DNA from: Charina bottae
Taxonomy: Eukaryota > Chordata > Lepidosauria > Squamata > Charinaidae
Direction: 5' to 3'
DNA: 64,000 nt
NCBI GenBank assembly: GCA_023362775.1
Contig: JALMGJ010000002.1
Location: 56,700,914-56,764,913, forward strand
Shown here: in pieces, positions 44,460 to 55,663 of the stretch
Position numbering within the stretch: the stretch's first letter is position 1
Layout of the letters: each line of letters begins with the position of its first letter
Notes under the pieces: model-generated
Seen by the model: the letters and a program-made list of their open reading frames with translations, nothing else
The model's database searches: none
Told to the model about the DNA's origin: nothing
Program-made: the position numbers and the translations under genes

Positions 44460-45158
44460 TGTGCCAAAATTGGCTTAGAGTTAGCTGATCCAATATTGGT
44501 CAGCTGCAGAGGGCTCTGGATGAAGCAGATAATTTGTATCCTTTTTAGTCTGGGTTCAGGTCAGGGTACAGTACAGAGACAACTTGTGGATGACCTCTGG
44601 AGGACTCAGGATAGAGGTGGTGTGACCATTCTGGCTCTCTTGGATCTCTTGGTAGCTTTCGATATTATTGATCATGGTGTCCTTTTGGACCAGCTTCAGG
44701 GGCTGGGAGTTGGAGGCATGGTTTTACAGTGGTTCTCCTTTCTCCACAGATGGTTCCACTCAGTGTTGATGGAGGGGGTGGGAGGTCTAGCTTTGTAGGC
44801 CCCTGCAATGTGGGATGCCTCCGGGTTTGGGTGTCTCAGTGCTCTTCTTTAACATCTACATGAAACCGCTGTGTGAGGTCATTCGGGGGCACGGGGTACA
44901 GTACCAGCTATACATTTCCACCTCTCTCTGGGCAGGTGATGCCATTTCGAAGGCCTTTTAGCCTTCTGGAAAGCTGTGAAGGTTTCGCTTTTCCTCCAGG
45001 TATTGGAATAGGATTTGGAGCCAAAGGAATGTATGGTGTGATAAATTAGAGATTGTGGGTCAGGTGTCTGATTTTCTTGGATTTATTACTGCTATGAGCT
45101 GCCCAGAGTTGTGTTAGGATGGGTGACCATGTAAATCAAATAAATAAATAAATAAATA
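44460..45158 (+). mobile_element. Decayed L2-clade LINE fragment
   Basis: Plus-strand reading gives DDLWRTQDRGGVTILALLDL and AFDIIDHGVLLDQLQGLGVG (44590-44720), matching the L2 RT around LLDLSAAFDTIDHGILLGRL, then fragments of the FNIYMK..GEVI region (44850). It ends with ctgcccagagttgtgttagg..(AAAT)n. Frames are broken and the middle of RT is deleted. Confidence 0.75.
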
Positions 45159-45190
45159 CAAAAATACATACATACATACATACATACATG
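45136..45190 (+). repeat. (AAAT)n and (ACAT)n
   Basis: Tail repeat of the L2 fragment followed by six ACAT units. Confidence 0.85.
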
Positions 45191-45545
45191 CCTCAGAGAT
45201 TCTTTGTACCATAAATTCCCCGTAAATTCCCAACAACTTATTATTTAATTGCCCATGATAGTATCAGCCTCAAATATTATTTAATAAACTCTGTTTATTG
45301 GTTATCAATTCTATTTTCAGTTTGGGACTTCCTGAATGTATAAACCTGTTTAACAACCTATACAGTTAAGGTCTCAACAGATTGATGCTGTGGGGGCCTT
45401 AGTGCAATGCAAGGCTTTCCAAATGATCCATTTTCCCCAGCTCCATCAAGGTACTGTACTTTTGCATTAATGTTCCTCTGCAAGATTTCTTAGACATGTC
45501 CACCAAAATTCCTCTTTAGAAATGGGTATTTATCTATTTTTTTTT

Positions 45546-45752
45546 CTGTTCAATTGTGTCCATTTCTCAGAGACTGCCTGGACAGGTCTCTTGTTTCTTG
45601 GCAAGGTTTTTTGGAAGTGGTTTGCCATTGCCTCCTTCCTAGGGCTGAGAGAAAGTGACTGGCCCAAGGTCATCCAGCTGGCTTTGTACCTAAGGTGGGA
45701 GTACAACTCATAGTCTCCCGGTTTCTAGCCTGATGCCTTAACCACTACACCA
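45546..45752 (-). mobile_element. tRNA-derived CORE-type SINE
   Basis: Same family and orientation as 11740-11957: minus strand tgtagtggttaaggcatcagg, ..gatgaccttgggccagtcac, ..ggcaatggcaaaccacttcc. The poly-T-rich right part lies at 45535-45545. Confidence 0.75.
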
Positions 45753-45784
45753 TTATTTAGTCTGAGTACTGCTGATTTAACAAA

Positions 45785-46490
45785 AATGACCCCTAGTGGT
45801 TTACATCATAAAAACAGAATATAAACATAAATGCTGATGAAAACACAAGTAGCCATAGATCATTCAATCCACAATTGTCCCCCTGGAACAATTCTGTGTT
45901 TCTGGAAGGCCAACAATGTGGGTACCTCTCTAATGTTGAGGAGCAGCATGTTTTGTAACATGGGCCTACAACAGAAAAACATTGCTTGTAAACCCTGGCC
46001 CCCTTCATCTCCCCTACATGGTGACCATTAAAAGATGTCAGTGGACGTCTACACTGGACAAGTTGGATGAGCCACCTCTATGCAAAGAAGGCATTCCTCT
46101 AAGTACCTAGGGGCAAGCCACATAAGGCTTTCAGGGTCAAAGCCAGAATTTTGAATTGCACCCAGAACCATGCTGAGAATCAAAGCAGCAACTATAAAAT
46201 AGATATTATATGACTGTAATGAATGTAGTTTGCTAATACTGTATATGAGCAGTGGTGACAGTGGAGAAGGAGAGGTAAGCCCATTGAAGCACAGGGCCCC
46301 CAACCTTTGTAGTTGGTCCAGGAGGATATCATGATTGATAGCATCAAACGGTGCTAACAGGTCTAAAAGGACCAGGAGAGAACTACTCTGCCATCCAATC
46401 CTAACAAAGGTGATCCACCAAAATGACCAACGCAGTTTCCCTGTCATGACTGGGCTTGGATCCAGACTAAAATCATCTAGAAAATCTGCT
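45785..46490 (-). mobile_element. Decayed L2-clade LINE fragment
   Basis: Minus frame 46447-46049 gives LLVLLDLLAPFDAINHDILL followed by DQLQRLG, matching the L2 AFDTIDHGILL motif, with flanking non-coding parts. Many changes; only about 400 bp align clearly by eye. Confidence 0.55.
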
Positions 46491-47500
46491 TCCTTGTCAG
46501 CACTCTATAGCTGACAACAAACCAAATGGAGTTTGGGATAATGTATTTCAGGCTGGCAGTGGGCTTATCTTTCAGTTTTTTTAAAATATATGTTTTAAAT
46601 GAACCTGTATAAATTAGAATCATAACAAGACTTTTATTGTGATTTCATCTTGCTCCATTCCATTAATGTTGAACTCCAAATCAAATCATATCAATCATTA
46701 TTATGATAAAGGCCAGCATAAACTCCAGATTTGCATCTTGATTATGCAAATGGCAGAGACCAACCTGAATCTTACCTGTGTTTGGTCTAAGTTGATTGAC
46801 AGGATAATAGGTGGTCAGGCTTGTTTGTTTGTTTGTTTAAGCAGCTTGTGTTTGAAGGGACTGGTTGATCATTTGAATAAATATTAAAGAGGTGTGGTAA
46901 TAGCACACTCTCTTGTGGTAACTTTTTTTTTTTAATTTGTCTGCTAAGTCATCATGTAATTTTTGATAGGAGTCTGGATCCTTTATATTAATCTGAAATC
47001 CAGTATAAAAGTGTAGAACAACATGAATAGTTAACAGTGTCATATTTTATTAACAAATGAACAAATATTGTTCCTGTGATTTGGCATCTGTCACAACCAT
47101 TTTCACCAGAGATATACTTTGTTCTATAATGTTTTGGTATGTCTATGTCTGTGTCTGTGTCTATGTCTAGTTAGTATATTTCATGGCTTTGAAGTCTTCA
47201 ACATTTTCTGGATTGGGTGTTATACGTTCACCATTTCAAGATAAATCATTATGCCAGTTAGTTTTTTTTCAAAAAACAAACTAACATCAAAAGGTGTCAT
47301 CTTTGGAGTCATTAATAGGTTGACCTGAAAAGCAGCAGGGTCATGCTGGAGGTGTGGAACTGGATGTAAGACCTGCAGAGTCAAGCAATGTTATTGCTGA
47401 CAAAGATCAAATCTTGATTCAAGCCACATCTCTACTGAGCACTATTAAAATAACTTGGCAGCTTAGGGTCGTGTATGAGGTACAGTTGTTTATTTCTGCA
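46491..47500. other. Unassigned sequence
   Basis: No gene recognised; a (TTTG)n run lies at 46823-46839. Confidence 0.45.
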
Positions 47501-47778
47501 TGTCGTGGCTAGGTGAAGAATGATGCTGAGCCCCAAGAGATTAGCTCTAGATCTTTATTCTCTACCTTACACAGAATCTTACCAAACTAAGCTACCAGAA
47601 CAGTTCACAGGGAAAAAAACCCCAAGCACACTAAGGTGGGCCCAGCCTGATTCTCTTGAATGGGTGCCCAAGGTCTTCCGTGCTATGGAAGCGCTTCTCC
47701 CCTTGGAAAGCGCTCCCTCCTTCTTGTCCAGTGGTCTCCATAACACTACCTTCTCCTTCAGAGAGACATTCCATCACA
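47501..47778 (-). mobile_element. Possible short solo LTR
   Basis: On the minus strand the block starts TGTGATGGAATGTC, has an AATAAA poly(A) signal in gagaataaagatc, and ends agccacgaca. Flanking 5-mers are ctgca and ctgcc, an imperfect duplication. TG...CA ends plus a poly(A) signal suggest a retroviral-type LTR of 278 bp. The 88-codon open frame across it is then incidental. Confidence 0.4.
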
Positions 47779-50769
47779 CTGCCTGATTTCTGTCAGTTCA
47801 AGGCTCTTATTTGTGGATATATATTTCCATTTATTTCTATAGCTAATGAAATCATAAATTACAATTTGGGTGCTTTTCATGTTTCCCGAGTCACAAAATC
47901 GGATGTTTTCTTGGTGGTTTGTGAAAACAAAATAAAGATCTCAAGACCAAATTCACAGATCAAATTATGGCTTATGTTTGGGAAAATAATAATTAGTGTT
48001 ATTCAAAATTTTAATGGGCCAAAACTACAAAGCCTTTGACGCATATGATTAATTCTGTATTTACTTTGAGCTCTGGTTCCCATGCCATTGCCATTGCCAA
48101 GACCAATGCCATTTTCCTTCCATTGGCTTTCCTTGCTGCTGCAATTTCTGTCACGGGTTCCTGCTCAGATTATACCTTCTTCATACCATCTTTCCCATCT
48201 CCAGTCACCTGAAAACATAAATTTGGAAAATAAATTGTTACCTTGGTATCTGAAATTAAGAATTCAGCTGTGACGAGTAAATCCACAGAGGTCATAACTA
48301 CAATGACAATTAAAATATCAATGGTGGAAGCAATAGTGGCTTTAAGAGGGATACACACACACACACATACACACACACACACAGTTGGCTGAGAGGTTCT
48401 AGAAGTTTTGGTGCAAAACATCTAAAGGAAAGAAAAGGGCTATGCCAGGGATCAGTAAAACACTACCCACAGATACTGACAGTTATATGGAAGTTTGGAG
48501 CCATATTCTAATAAAATAAATAAATAAATAAATATTGGACCAGTGGGCACATCTGGAATTTTCAAGGCATTTTATCAGCTCACTTGTATCATATTTCCTT
48601 ATACAGCACCAAATATCTGTGAAAGTTTACAGGCTTTGGTCTACAAATTAAACCAAAAATAGTTACTATATTGTTTGTGTATTTGATGAGAGCTTGTTCT
48701 ATTCTGCCTTCTTCTCTTCATGTTAATTACTTGGTTGTTTTACACTGGCAATTAAGTCCTTAATCAATCCCATTTGATGTCCTTTTAAAACTGTAATGAG
48801 AGTAAACAGCCTAACATACTAATAAAATGCAGTGGTGGCCTTATTTTTATTAATTTTGGACAGGTGAGGCCAATTTACCCTTTGTAGCTCTTGGTCTCCT
48901 GCTGGTGAAACATCATCAAAACCAATTGAATTACATCTGCTTCAACAACACTCATGCAACGAGGGGAATATTTTTGTGCTTCTTCTCTGTGATGTGGGTA
49001 GTTGAAATTAATGATGTATCATTCCTCCTTTTACAAGAGATACTTATTAGTTCATATTGAATTGGACCACTTTTAAATACTGGCCCGTAACAAGTTAAAT
49101 GTAAGTACTTTGATTTAATCTATATGTGGCCACTGACACCAGTGAACCATACTTGGGTTTAAATCCAAGGACATTAACAAGATCCTAGAAAAGTGCTACT
49201 TTAAAATAATCTTAGCAGCTTTGTTGTTGTCATTGTTCTGAGGACAACAGAGAACCTGAAATGTGGGGAAAGCATGCCTGAGAGATCAAAAACAGCATCC
49301 TTTAAAGGAAAAACAGCCTTACATTAGATTACAATCTTCTTATAGCTGGATTCATTCACAAATCATAGAACTGCCACACTTAATTGATTAATTGGTTACA
49401 TTAATCAATTTCAAACAGTTTTACTCATCCATAAAGGTGTTGTATACAACCGCCTATTATTGGGAATTGCAAAACATTTTTAAAAAGGGAGGAGTTTTTA
49501 AACAAAAACAAAACCAAGAGACGAGGTAATGGGATGAGTGACATTGAGAAGAAGAAACAAAAGTAAAGAGATGTGAAAGAGGGACATGCAATTAATGGTG
49601 ATGTGCAAAGAGAGTTGCTGGAAAGGGTCAAAAGGAAGTCAGACTACAAGTCAGAATAAGATGTGAGAGGCGAGAGACATGGAAGGGACAAAGTGGCATG
49701 AGACACTGATGAGAGGAAAAGAGCAGAAAGGGGAGTGGGGAGAAACTATGAGATGAAGATGCAGGAAAAATAAGCAAGAGAGAAAAGACAAGAGATGGGT
49801 GAGCAAGAAGTGACAAGGTGAAAGAAAGTGCTAAGAGAGAGACCAGTCAAAGAGAAAGATGTAGAGAGGAGTCACAAAGAAGAGTCATGGAGAGGAGAGA
49901 CAGCCAGACCAATTAAGGAAGGAAAAGACAATGAGTCAGCAAGAATACAGGGGCAATCAAGGAGACTGAGCGAGGAAAGGCATTGAATTAATGAAGAGGC
50001 ACAGGAAGGTAGTCAACCGAGTGAGAACACGAGAGTCCAACTTCCGTGGTAAAAAGCCTTTCAAATGTTTGCCAGCTAAAGGTGATGAGGCTGGCCAACT
50101 AAAGATGGTTTTCCTTTGTACCTGCCCCTCCAGTAAGAGAAAGGAGGGATTCACCCTAGTAACTCTCAAAAGAGATGAAACAGTGGGTGGTGGTTTAAGA
50201 CTCAACAGAACTGAATAGGGCAACTTTTTATTTAATTGTAAAAAAAAGCTTGTGGGAAGTGAACCAGTGTAATACTCCATTAACTTTGTAACCAAGAAAC
50301 AGTAAAAATAAGCATAGTAAAATTAAAAGTAAAACTGTTTCTGTTCATAGCCATGATGTGGCTTTATTTTATTGGTTGAGTATGCCAGGGAAGAGATTGA
50401 CCCTCCTTAATAAGACCCTGACCACAGGTGTAGGCATCCATAATGCAAAAGATGTTGAGGAAGACCCAGAAGGATCCTTGGAATAAACTAGCTCCCAAAT
50501 ATAGAAGGGCCACCAAACTAATAGAGGGATACAATTTTGAAAGCACCATATTTAAAAAGGCATTTTAACTTAAACAGAAAGCAGTGCCTCTACTAATATT
50601 TCTAGTAATAGAGACATTGTTTCCTAATATTTTAATATGCAACTTTATGGATATTATATTTTACTTTATTAATTAAAATTCATATGATTAACCAACTAAG
50701 TTTTCTGGTCTTTTTTTTTATCTCCCCCCACCCCCAAGTACTGCACAGTCCAGGATAAAGGATAATCTC
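47779..50769. other. Unassigned sequence
   Basis: No gene recognised. It contains (CA)n at 48352-48382, (AAAT)n at 48514-48533 and a strongly purine-rich region at about 49470-49990. Some open frames exist but without domains. Confidence 0.45.
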
Positions 50770-51330
50770 AGAATCTCAGAATCTTTATAGTTTAGGAATG
50801 TTCAGGCCACACAAAAGTTGATAAATGATCTTCTTATTTTCTGATTAAATTTGTTTGTTATAGTTATTGACTGATGGTGTGGCATCAAGTTGGTGTCAAC
50901 TCTTAGGGACCACATAGATTTTCTCCATGATGATCTATCTCTAACCTGGTCTTTCAGGTCTTCCAAAGGTGCGTCCATTGCCACTGTAACTGAGTCCACC
51001 CACCTTGCTCTTGGTCCTTTTCTTCTTCTCTTTCCTTCCACCTTTCCCAGCATTAGAGCCTTCTCCGGAAAGCTGGGTCTTTGCATAATGTGTCCAAAGT
51101 AGGATAATTTGAGCCTCGAATCAGAACTCTGGGTTGATTTGTTTGTTGATCTATTTGTTTGTTTTCTTGGCTATCCATGGTATTCTCAGGAGTCTTCTTC
51201 AACACCAAAGTTCAAAAGCATTACTACTCTTTCTACTCTGCTTCTTCAAAGTTTAACTTTTACTTCCACACAGTGTCACAGGGTACAGTTGCTTGAACTA
51301 TTCTGATTTTTGTAGGTAGAGACACATTGT
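50770..51330 (-). mobile_element. RTE-like LINE 3' fragment
   Basis: Minus strand gives FPEKALMLGKVEGKRRRKGP, RARWVDSVTVAMDAPLEDLK and DQVRDRSSWRKSMWSL (51086-50850), with upstream patches of a W..R..E...AFELL type. It has the architecture of the BovB/RTE C-terminus, but the words differ from the BovB copies here, so it is a different or older RTE family. Confidence 0.6.
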
Positions 51331-52123
51331 TACATTTATATCCTGCTGTAATCTGGCAACTCTTGGTGGTTTACATGATATTTACATTAAAACATCCATG
51401 ACAAGTCTAAAATGAATTTAAGACAAAAGTATATCATAAAACCCCAAACCAAGAAAACAATAAGAATGACAATAAAAATGAGGAAGAAAAGAATGGTGGA
51501 GCACATTAACTGGCTAGCATGCTCTATGAAAGGGTTTGGTCATTAATATCCTCCTGAAAGCCATCAAGGACAAGGCCAGTCTGGTCTGTCAGAAGCCTGT
51601 TCCAAAGCACCATCAGCTCCCTTCATTTTCCATAATTGGGGAACTCTAAGGAATTTCTCTCTGGATGATCTAAAAGATCTGATGTTCTGATTTTTCACTT
51701 TGGGATACTAATTGCTGCTACTACAAGGTATGTCCAATAACTATTATTTAAAAGACAAGCCAACCAGTGTTTTATAGCTTTGAAATAAATGTAATTGTTT
51801 TACTCTAATTGAGCTCGTTAACACTTATTTATTGTCTATCCTAAATTCAGTCCTAAAGCAATTGTTTCGTGGTTGCACTTTCCTTAATAACCACCAAGTG
51901 AATCCAAAATATAGTTCCAAAAAGAAAAAGGAAAAAAAATATTGAAAAGGCTTTTTGGAGTATTTTAAGCTTGGTAACATTGTAGCCAAATTTCTCAGAA
52001 TATACAGTCACAGTGAAAAATATAATGGCTTGTTTATTTTTCTCCCATATGAATTGTATAAAGCTGCTTCTATTACATATCATAGCAAATTGTTTTTTAT
52101 GATAATAATGTGGTTTAATGGCT

Positions 52124-52142
52124 TGTGCCCTCTACTGGCTTG
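52124..52142 (-). promoter_or_regulatory. Candidate CTCF site
   Basis: Minus strand aagccagtagagggcac matches the CTCF core well. Motif only. Confidence 0.35.
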
Positions 52143-52682
52143 AATACAATAATGAAAAAAGAAGGGGGAAAATACACCTTTCCTCTATAGTGTTATGTAG
52201 AATTGAAAATTCTTGCAGAAGGTATGACTCAATAATTTTATAGCACATTTACAAAAGAAGAGATAAAAATAAGCAACCTGCCTGGGAAATATGCAGGGCT
52301 GAATAGGATTCATTCCACAAATATAAATATAGTGAGCAACAGTGCTTTTGAAAGGAGCTTTCAAATGCGGTTGTATCAAGCACAAGGAACAGTTCAGCCA
52401 TGCAACAGTGCTTCTCAATGGCATCTTTTAGTGTAGTCATATGCTCATGTATTGCCTAAGATGTTTAAGACATTCTGTAGGGTTCCAGACATTTCTTTGA
52501 TTGTTACACAAGAATAACTGCTACTTAGCTTCCAGTCGTGTTGCATTTTTCAGAGTGTCAGGCCTTATGGAATTGTTGTTTTGTTTTGTTTTTGGCAGTT
52601 TGTGCAACTTAAAATACAGGATTGTTTCTGCTATATACTGACCTTAATTAAATTAATAGATTTGGGCAAGGGGGCAGGGCAT

Positions 52683-52727
52683 TGTGTGTGTGTGCGTGTG
52701 CATGTGCGTGCACGCGCATGCGCGCAA
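52683..52727 (+). repeat. Alternating purine-pyrimidine (TG/CG) run
   Basis: tgtgtgtgtgcgtgtgcatg continues into cgtgcacgcgcatgcgcgca, nearly perfect alternation with many CpG and TpG steps, the classic Z-DNA-forming composition. Confidence 0.85.
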
Positions 52728-52984
52728 GAGGGACAAATAAATTATTTATTTTATTTATTTAAATAATTCATATGAGTTATGTGTGATGACACCATGCAAA
52801 TGCCAAGATTTATGTACTTGCATCAGACATCAGGATGCAAGTATGTGACTGTGGCATTTGCATGATGACATCATTGCAGACATTTAGATGTCATTGCAGC
52901 TTGCTGTGGATGCTGCTCAAGAGGGATGGGATTTAATTTCTTTCTTTGTGTTTATTTTTAAAATTGTTAACAAGCTGGGTTGAG

Positions 52985-53176
52985 TATTTATTGTTGTTGT
53001 TGTTGTTCAGTCGTTTAGTCGTGTCCGACTCTTCGTGACCTCATGGACCATAGCATGCCAGGCCTTCCTGTCCTCCACTGTCTCTCGGAGTTAACTCAAA
53101 TTCATGTTAGTTACATCGGTGATGCTATCTAACCATCTCATCCTCTGCCGTCCACTTCTCCTTTTGCCTTCAGTCA
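52985..53176 (-). mobile_element. BovB LINE 3' end fragment
   Basis: (ttg)n then tcagtcgtttagtcgtgtcc and cttcgtgacctcatggacc match, on the minus strand, the BovB tail at 30.4 kb nearly word for word. It stops abruptly at tttgccttcagtc. Confidence 0.88.
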
Positions 53177-53389
53177 TACAATTTCACAAATCACCATTTT
53201 CACCACGTGTGAGGGGAGGGGGTAAGGGAACCGACTCTTCCAGGCTCTGGACTACAATTCCCAGGATGCCTTGAGCTGGCTGCTGATGTCCTGTAGCTGT
53301 TAGATCCCGGTCCGTCGTCACCGCCGCCATTCGATCTTCCTCCGATCCTTTTCCTCTGGTGGTGCCGACTTCCCGACAGGACGCCAGCA
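53177..53389. promoter_or_regulatory. GC-rich block with ZNF143/THAP11-type motif
   Basis: Between a BovB and a SINE fragment lies a 210-bp GC-rich piece with actacaattcccaggatgc at 53250-53268, the ZNF143 (SBS) consensus, and, on the minus strand, a start-like gaatggcggcggtgac (53320s) downstream of it. It looks like a relocated promoter plus 5' leader; no protein family is recognisable. A MITE with similar wording is an alternative. Confidence 0.35.
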
Positions 53390-53455
53390 AATTAGCCCAC
53401 TTAAGGTGGTACCCATTTATCTACTTGCAAAGCTTTCGAACTGTTGGGTTGACAG
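53390..53455 (-). mobile_element. Sauria SINE fragment
   Basis: aaggtggtacccatttatctacttgcaaag, seen in pieces such as ggtacccatttatctacttg, matches the body of the Sauria SINE on the minus strand. Both ends are missing. Confidence 0.65.
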
Positions 53456-53589
53456 GAAACCCAATGGAAACCCAACCCATATGAATACATATAAAAGGAA
53501 TGCTCATATTGACATGAGTATTTGTGATTGGAACATGAATGTACATGTACTTTTGTATGCAGTTAATGCCTAGTTCTTGTTTGAGAACC

Positions 53590-54580
53590 CAAATGATATT
53601 AAACAAATATTAGATACAGTAGATTGTATGATGCAATGAGAAGTATAACTCTGAAAATTAATGCATCAAAGTCCAGGATAGTTAAATGCTGTATAATTAG
53701 AGGAAGTTCTAGGCGCAAAGATTACTGCTGATGCTGACTGCAGCCAGGAAATCAGAACACGTCTACTTCTTGGGAGGAGAGCAATGGCAAATCTTGATAA
53801 AATAGTTAAGAGCAGAGACATCACACTGACAACAAAGGTCGGCATAGTTAAAGCAATGGTATTCCCTGTAGTAGCCTATGGCTGCGAGAGCTGGACCATA
53901 AGGAAGGCTGAGCGAAGGAAGATAGATGCTTTTGAACTGTGGTGTTGGAGGAAAATTCTGAGAGTGCCTTGGACTGCAAGAAGATCAAACCAGTCCATAC
54001 TCTAGGAAATAAAGCCAGACTGCTCACTTGAGGGAATGATATTAAAGGCAAAACAGAAGTAATTTGGCCACATCATGAGAAGACAGGATACCCTGGAGAA
54101 GAAGCTGATGCTAGGGAAAGTGGAAGGCAAAAGGAAGAAGGGCCGACCAAGGGCAAGATGGATGGATGATATTCTGGAGGTGACGGACTCGACCGTGAGG
54201 GAGCTGGGAATGGCAACGGCTGACAGGAAGCTCTGGCGTGGGCTGGTCCATGAAGTCACGAAGAGTCAGAAGCGACTGAATGAATAAACAACAACAAAAA
54301 CTAGAGGAAGTAGATTGATTTGATTATTTTAGTTGAATGCTTATTAAAGATGGGGAAATGGCCAGTAAAAAATTAAGACATGTGAATACTGGTAGAATGG
54401 TAGTACATCATATGTGATCTCTTTCAAGAGATGAATGTTTGTCTAAAGAAGCAAAAATACTGCATATAAAATGTGTTTGTTATATGAAAGTAAGAACTGG
54501 GTATGTCAGGGAAATGTAAAACTACACTGAATGCAATGGGACTGGTGTATTTGGGATTTTTACATGGTAAAACAAGAAGA
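53590..54580 (+). mobile_element. Decayed RTE-like LINE, split by BovB
   Basis: RLYDAMRSITLKINASKSRI at 53625-53690 parallels RLYDRTRSMHLKINVSETKV at 31.7 kb. After the BovB insertion the same family resumes with GKMGK-like and CLSKEAKI..YESKNWVCQG segments (54345-54515). So this is the same RTE family as the 31.7-kb relic. Confidence 0.6.
53708..54301 (+). mobile_element. BovB LINE, 5'-truncated, with 10-bp TSD
   Basis: tagaggaagt flanks it at 53698-53707 and 54302-54311. Plus frames encode ANLDKIVKSRDITLTTKVGI, VFPVVAYGCESWTIRKAERR and IDAFELWCWRKILRVPWTAR, a stop at 54003, then FGHIMRRQDTLEKKLMLGKV, KKGRPRARWMDDILEVTDST and DRKLWRGLVHEVTKSQKRL. The 3' end is gagtcagaagcgactgaatg..(aac)n. 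About 594 bp, inserted into the RTE relic. Confidence 0.92.
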
Positions 54581-54604
54581 TACTGTCTCAAAAATATATA
54601 GGCA

Positions 54605-54672
54605 CTAAATGAACGTGAACCGTCCAGAGTCGCTAGGAGTCGGGTGGCATATAAATTTAATAAATTATTATT
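54605..54672 (+). repeat. L2-type 3' tail
   Basis: gaaccgtccagagtcgctag and gtcgggtggcatataaattt with a following TAA-rich tail form an L2 3' end without a body. Confidence 0.6.
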
Positions 54673-55550
54673 TATTATCAACCAAATACAAAAGTGCAAT
54701 ATGAAAGAAGTAAAGAGGGAGTTTTGTCGTATATGGAGAATTAATTGGCCATCTTTGCTTATTGTCTGCTTGCATTTATCTTGTGCAAATGTATTATACA
54801 TTTTGTTAGCTTTGCTTGCATTTTTCAGGCCTCCTCATCACTAATAGCTTTTCTGACATACTCACATGCTCTTGAACCTAATGGAATTTCCCCTCATCTT
54901 CAAGTTACATTCTAGGTGAGAATCTATTGTGGTTTCAAGTAATCCCTTTTTGAGAAACCGCCTCTTTTGAAGTCAAACATGATTGTGCCAGATTCCCTTG
55001 ATAATTTTCTACCTGCTTCTCTTCCTGTTTCTTTAGCTATCTTAACCTAATGAAGACAGAACAGCTTTCTGTTATTATAGCTCTTTCTAAATTGTTTTTG
55101 TTTACTTGGCCATCTAAGTTATTAACTTTATTATGGGATAAGTGTTGGCAGCTAACCACAGGGAACCATTTTGCTAAACTTGCCTGTTCTGCTTTTTATT
55201 ATCTCCATGATTAATTATTAGGACAAAAGCATGTATCAGTCAGGCTCCTCCTTGGACTCAAAAGCCTGAATTATCTTTTGATGTTATCTTCAAACTTACC
55301 CATTCAATTTCCCTGACTCCCATGTAAGACTCATTGTTTGCTACTACTGTTCAGTCACTTTTGAACATGAGCTTCCAGCACTGTGTTGTGTGTGTTGCCC
55401 CATCTTCAACTAATCTTGTAATTAACCTCAAGCAGCTGAAATCCTTTCCACCTGAGCTGGAACTATTTTGGTATGGGTGACAGTATGCATACCAACTAGA
55501 AAAGAAGATCAACTATCTAATAACTCCATCTACAGATAGAGATAGGCGAC
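54673..55550. other. Unassigned sequence
   Basis: No gene or repeat recognised. Confidence 0.45.
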
Positions 55551-55663
55551 CATGAATTTGAGTAAACTCCGGGAGACAGTGGAGGACAGGAAGGCCTGGC
55601 GTGCTATGGTCCATGAGGTCACGAAGAGTCGGACACGACTAAACGACTGAACAACAACAACAG
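55551..55663 (+). mobile_element. BovB 3' tail
   Basis: tgaatttgagtaaactccgg, gaggacaggaaggcctggcg, gtccatgaggtcacgaagag and tcggacacgactaaacgact plus (aac)n form the last 110 bp of a BovB. Confidence 0.88.

Larger units (their letters stand above)
51331..52984. other. Unassigned sequence with a Z-DNA-prone run
   Basis: No gene recognised. A weak L2-type tail on the minus strand lies near 51335-51400. 52683-52727 is an alternating purine-pyrimidine run. Confidence 0.45.

Noticed and set aside
47520..48039. Overlapping 88- and 127-codon frames as an exon
   Set aside because: The first overlaps a block with LTR-like ends and poly(A) signal, and neither has a domain.
49470..49990. Purine-rich region as a satellite or coding block
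   Set aside because: Composition is biased but no repeat unit or domain is visible.
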